A DNA stretch of 24,485 bases from Bacteroidota bacterium. Lineage in GTDB: Bacteria; Bacteroidota; Ignavibacteria; UBA10030; UBA8401. Positions 23,372-24,485 of the stretch are shown here, piece after piece. Position 1 is the first letter of the stretch. Every line of letters starts with the position of its first letter. Both the position numbers and the translations under genes were made by a program. The stretch is from positions 1 to 24,485 of the forward strand of contig JALNZH010000019.1 in the NCBI GenBank assembly GCA_023229405.1, read 5' to 3'. The notes below the pieces were generated by a model that searched no databases, was not told where the DNA came from, and saw only the letters and a program-made list of their open reading frames with translations.

Positions 23372-24485
23372 ATGAAATATTTCAAGATGCTTACTCTTTT
23401 CGTATTATCACTGCAATTTACTTTTTCCCAAACAAACACAGGATCGCTATCCGGTGAAGTTCGAGATGCGGTAACAAAACAACCTCTCCCGGGAGCAAAT
23501 GTCATGATTCCTGGAACTTCGTTCGGTACAGCCTGCAATGAAGAGGGGTATTACGTTATTAAAAATCTTCCGCCGGGAAAATATCAAGTAAAAGCAACTT
23601 TGATCGGGTATGAAGGAGCCACAAATTCCGACGTAACGATCAATCCACAGCGGAATAAAAAAATCTCCTTTGAATTAAAAACATCCACTATCGAGATGAG
23701 TGCCGTGGAAGTGCAAAGCGATTATTTTGCGCGCCCGACAGAAAATGTTGTCAGTATGAGAACGCTCTCCCCCGAAGAAATTCGACGTTCTCCCGGATCC
23801 GCCGAAGATATTTTTCGCGTAATGCAATCGATGCCCGGAGTGGCGACTGCCGGCGGAAAAAGTGCACAACTTATTGTGCGCGGTGGAAGCCCCAACGAAA
23901 ATCTTACTTTACTGGACAATATTGAGATATATAATCCGATTCATTTTGCTCGCACCGGCGAGTCCATGGGTATCATCAGCATTGTGAATCCCGCACTTCT
24001 CGAAAAAGTAGATTTTCTTACTGGCGGATTCCCTGCAAAATACGGAGATAAAATGTCCTCTGTGTTTGATATGACGTTGCAGGATGGGAATAAAGAATTA
24101 TATAACACCGACGTGAATGCTAATATTGCAGGCTTCGGCGTAATGGTTGACGGTCCATTGATCGAAAATAGTTCTGTGATCTTTTCCCTGCGACGTGGAT
24201 TCTTCGACATTCTCACAAAAATTATGGATCGTCCCGCTGCCCCGCGATACTATGATGCTGTTGGAAAAATTACCTATGATCTTAATCAAAACAATAGAAT
24301 CAGTTTTATCGGCTTCTATTATATTGACCAGATCGACCGCATTGGAGCAACAAAAGAATCATCTGCCATGAGTAAGTACGATTATCTTGCACGCGATGAT
24401 TTCGGTTCTGCATTCGGATTAAACTGGCGATCACTAGTTTCTCAAAAGGCATTTGTGCTGACAACAATTTCGTCTACCGGAAACG
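23372..24485 (+). CDS. TonB-dependent receptor with CarboxypepD_reg-like N-terminus (receptor C), partial
   Basis: The first 371 residues of a third receptor of the same family, cut by the right edge. Signal peptide MKYFKMLTLFVLSLQFTFSQ, CarboxypepD_reg-like domain (GSLSGEVRDAVTKQPLPGAN ... EEGYYVIKNLPPGKYQVKAT), then plug motifs IRRSPGSAEDIFRVMQSMPG, LIVRGGSPNENLTLLDNIEI, FLTGGFPAKYGDKMSSVFDM and FSLRRGFFDIL, entering the barrel. The plug is closer to receptor A in the GGSPxENLT and ASFGDK/AKYGDK segments, and closer to receptor B in RRSPGSAxDIFR. ATG 23372 has no clear ribosome site. TTGACA at 23351 is too close to the start to be its promoter unless a downstream ATG is used. Confidence 0.9.
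   Translation, partial: MKYFKMLTLFVLSLQFTFSQTNTGSLSGEVRDAVTKQPLPGANVMIPGTSFGTACNEEGYYVIKNLPPGKYQVKATLIGYEGATNSDVTINPQRNKKISFELKTSTIEMSAVEVQSDYFARPTENVVSMRTLSPEEIRRSPGSAEDIFRVMQSMPGVATAGGKSAQLIVRGGSPNENLTLLDNIEIYNPIHFARTGESMGIISIVNPALLEKVDFLTGGFPAKYGDKMSSVFDMTLQDGNKELYNTDVNANIAGFGVMVDGPLIENSSVIFSLRRGFFDILTKIMDRPAAPRYYDAVGKITYDLNQNNRISFIGFYYIDQIDRIGATKESSAMSKYDYLARDDFGSAFGLNWRSLVSQKAFVLTTISSTGN

Noticed and set aside
1..24485. CRISPR array, insertion sequence, prophage, tRNA or rRNA
   Set aside because: I looked for regularly spaced repeats, transposase or integrase motifs, terminal repeats and cloverleaf or ribosomal RNA sequence, and saw none. All long inverted repeats are explained as terminators or leader structures.

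Overview
The window looks like a chromosomal segment of a free-living Gram-negative bacterium of the Bacteroidota/Ignavibacteriota (FCB) group. The evidence is three large TonB-dependent receptors with an N-terminal carboxypeptidase-regulatory-like domain, an S46 dipeptidyl peptidase, a DUF3078 outer-membrane protein, a sensor kinase with a two-component-regulator propeller ectodomain, and several promoters that fit the Bacteroidota pattern TTTG/TTGACA - N16-21 - TAnnTTTG. Base composition is moderately AT-rich. I see no rRNA, tRNA, CRISPR array, phage or insertion sequence, so I read this as resident rather than recently acquired DNA. The species assignment is inference only.

Layout. 1-3600: the start of a secreted S46 peptidase (minus), a polytopic GT-C-like membrane protein (plus), and an Aas-like acyl-ACP/acyl-CoA synthetase (minus) whose end overlaps the membrane protein tail to tail. 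3600-6900: a nitrogen module with a small TorF-like outer-membrane protein, the ammonium channel Amt and a P-II signal protein, closed by a strong terminator. The first gene has an unusually elaborate 250-nt leader: a promoter, a perfect 14-bp inverted repeat, a hairpin plus T-run, and structured RNA whose first hairpin loop is complementary to the gene's own ribosome-binding site. 6900-8640: a cold-shock protein with a structured leader containing a terminator-like hairpin, a DUF3078 barrel protein and a doubtful small membrane ORF.

8636-18124 (minus) is a surface-uptake and sensing block: two CarboxypepD_reg/TonB receptors, a TetR/AcrR regulator, a NarL-type response regulator and its propeller-domain histidine kinase. 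A shared 16-base near-palindrome lies in front of both tetR and the adjacent receptor gene. This suggests that the TetR protein controls itself and that receptor.

18421-23251 (minus) reads as one tightly packed cluster transcribed Sua5 -> YciI-like -> MurB -> dienelactone hydrolase -> SGNH hydrolase -> FKBP isomerase. Four of the six products carry signal peptides and are mixed with two housekeeping enzymes (tRNA t6A and peptidoglycan synthesis). The FKBP gene also has a good candidate promoter of its own, embedded in the end of the SGNH gene. A third receptor of the same family starts divergently at 23372 and runs off the right edge.

I did not find an obviously unprecedented multi-gene system. 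The best candidates for new biology are the leader RNA in front of the TorF-like/Amt/P-II cluster, the TetR-receptor regulon, and the leader of the cold-shock gene.
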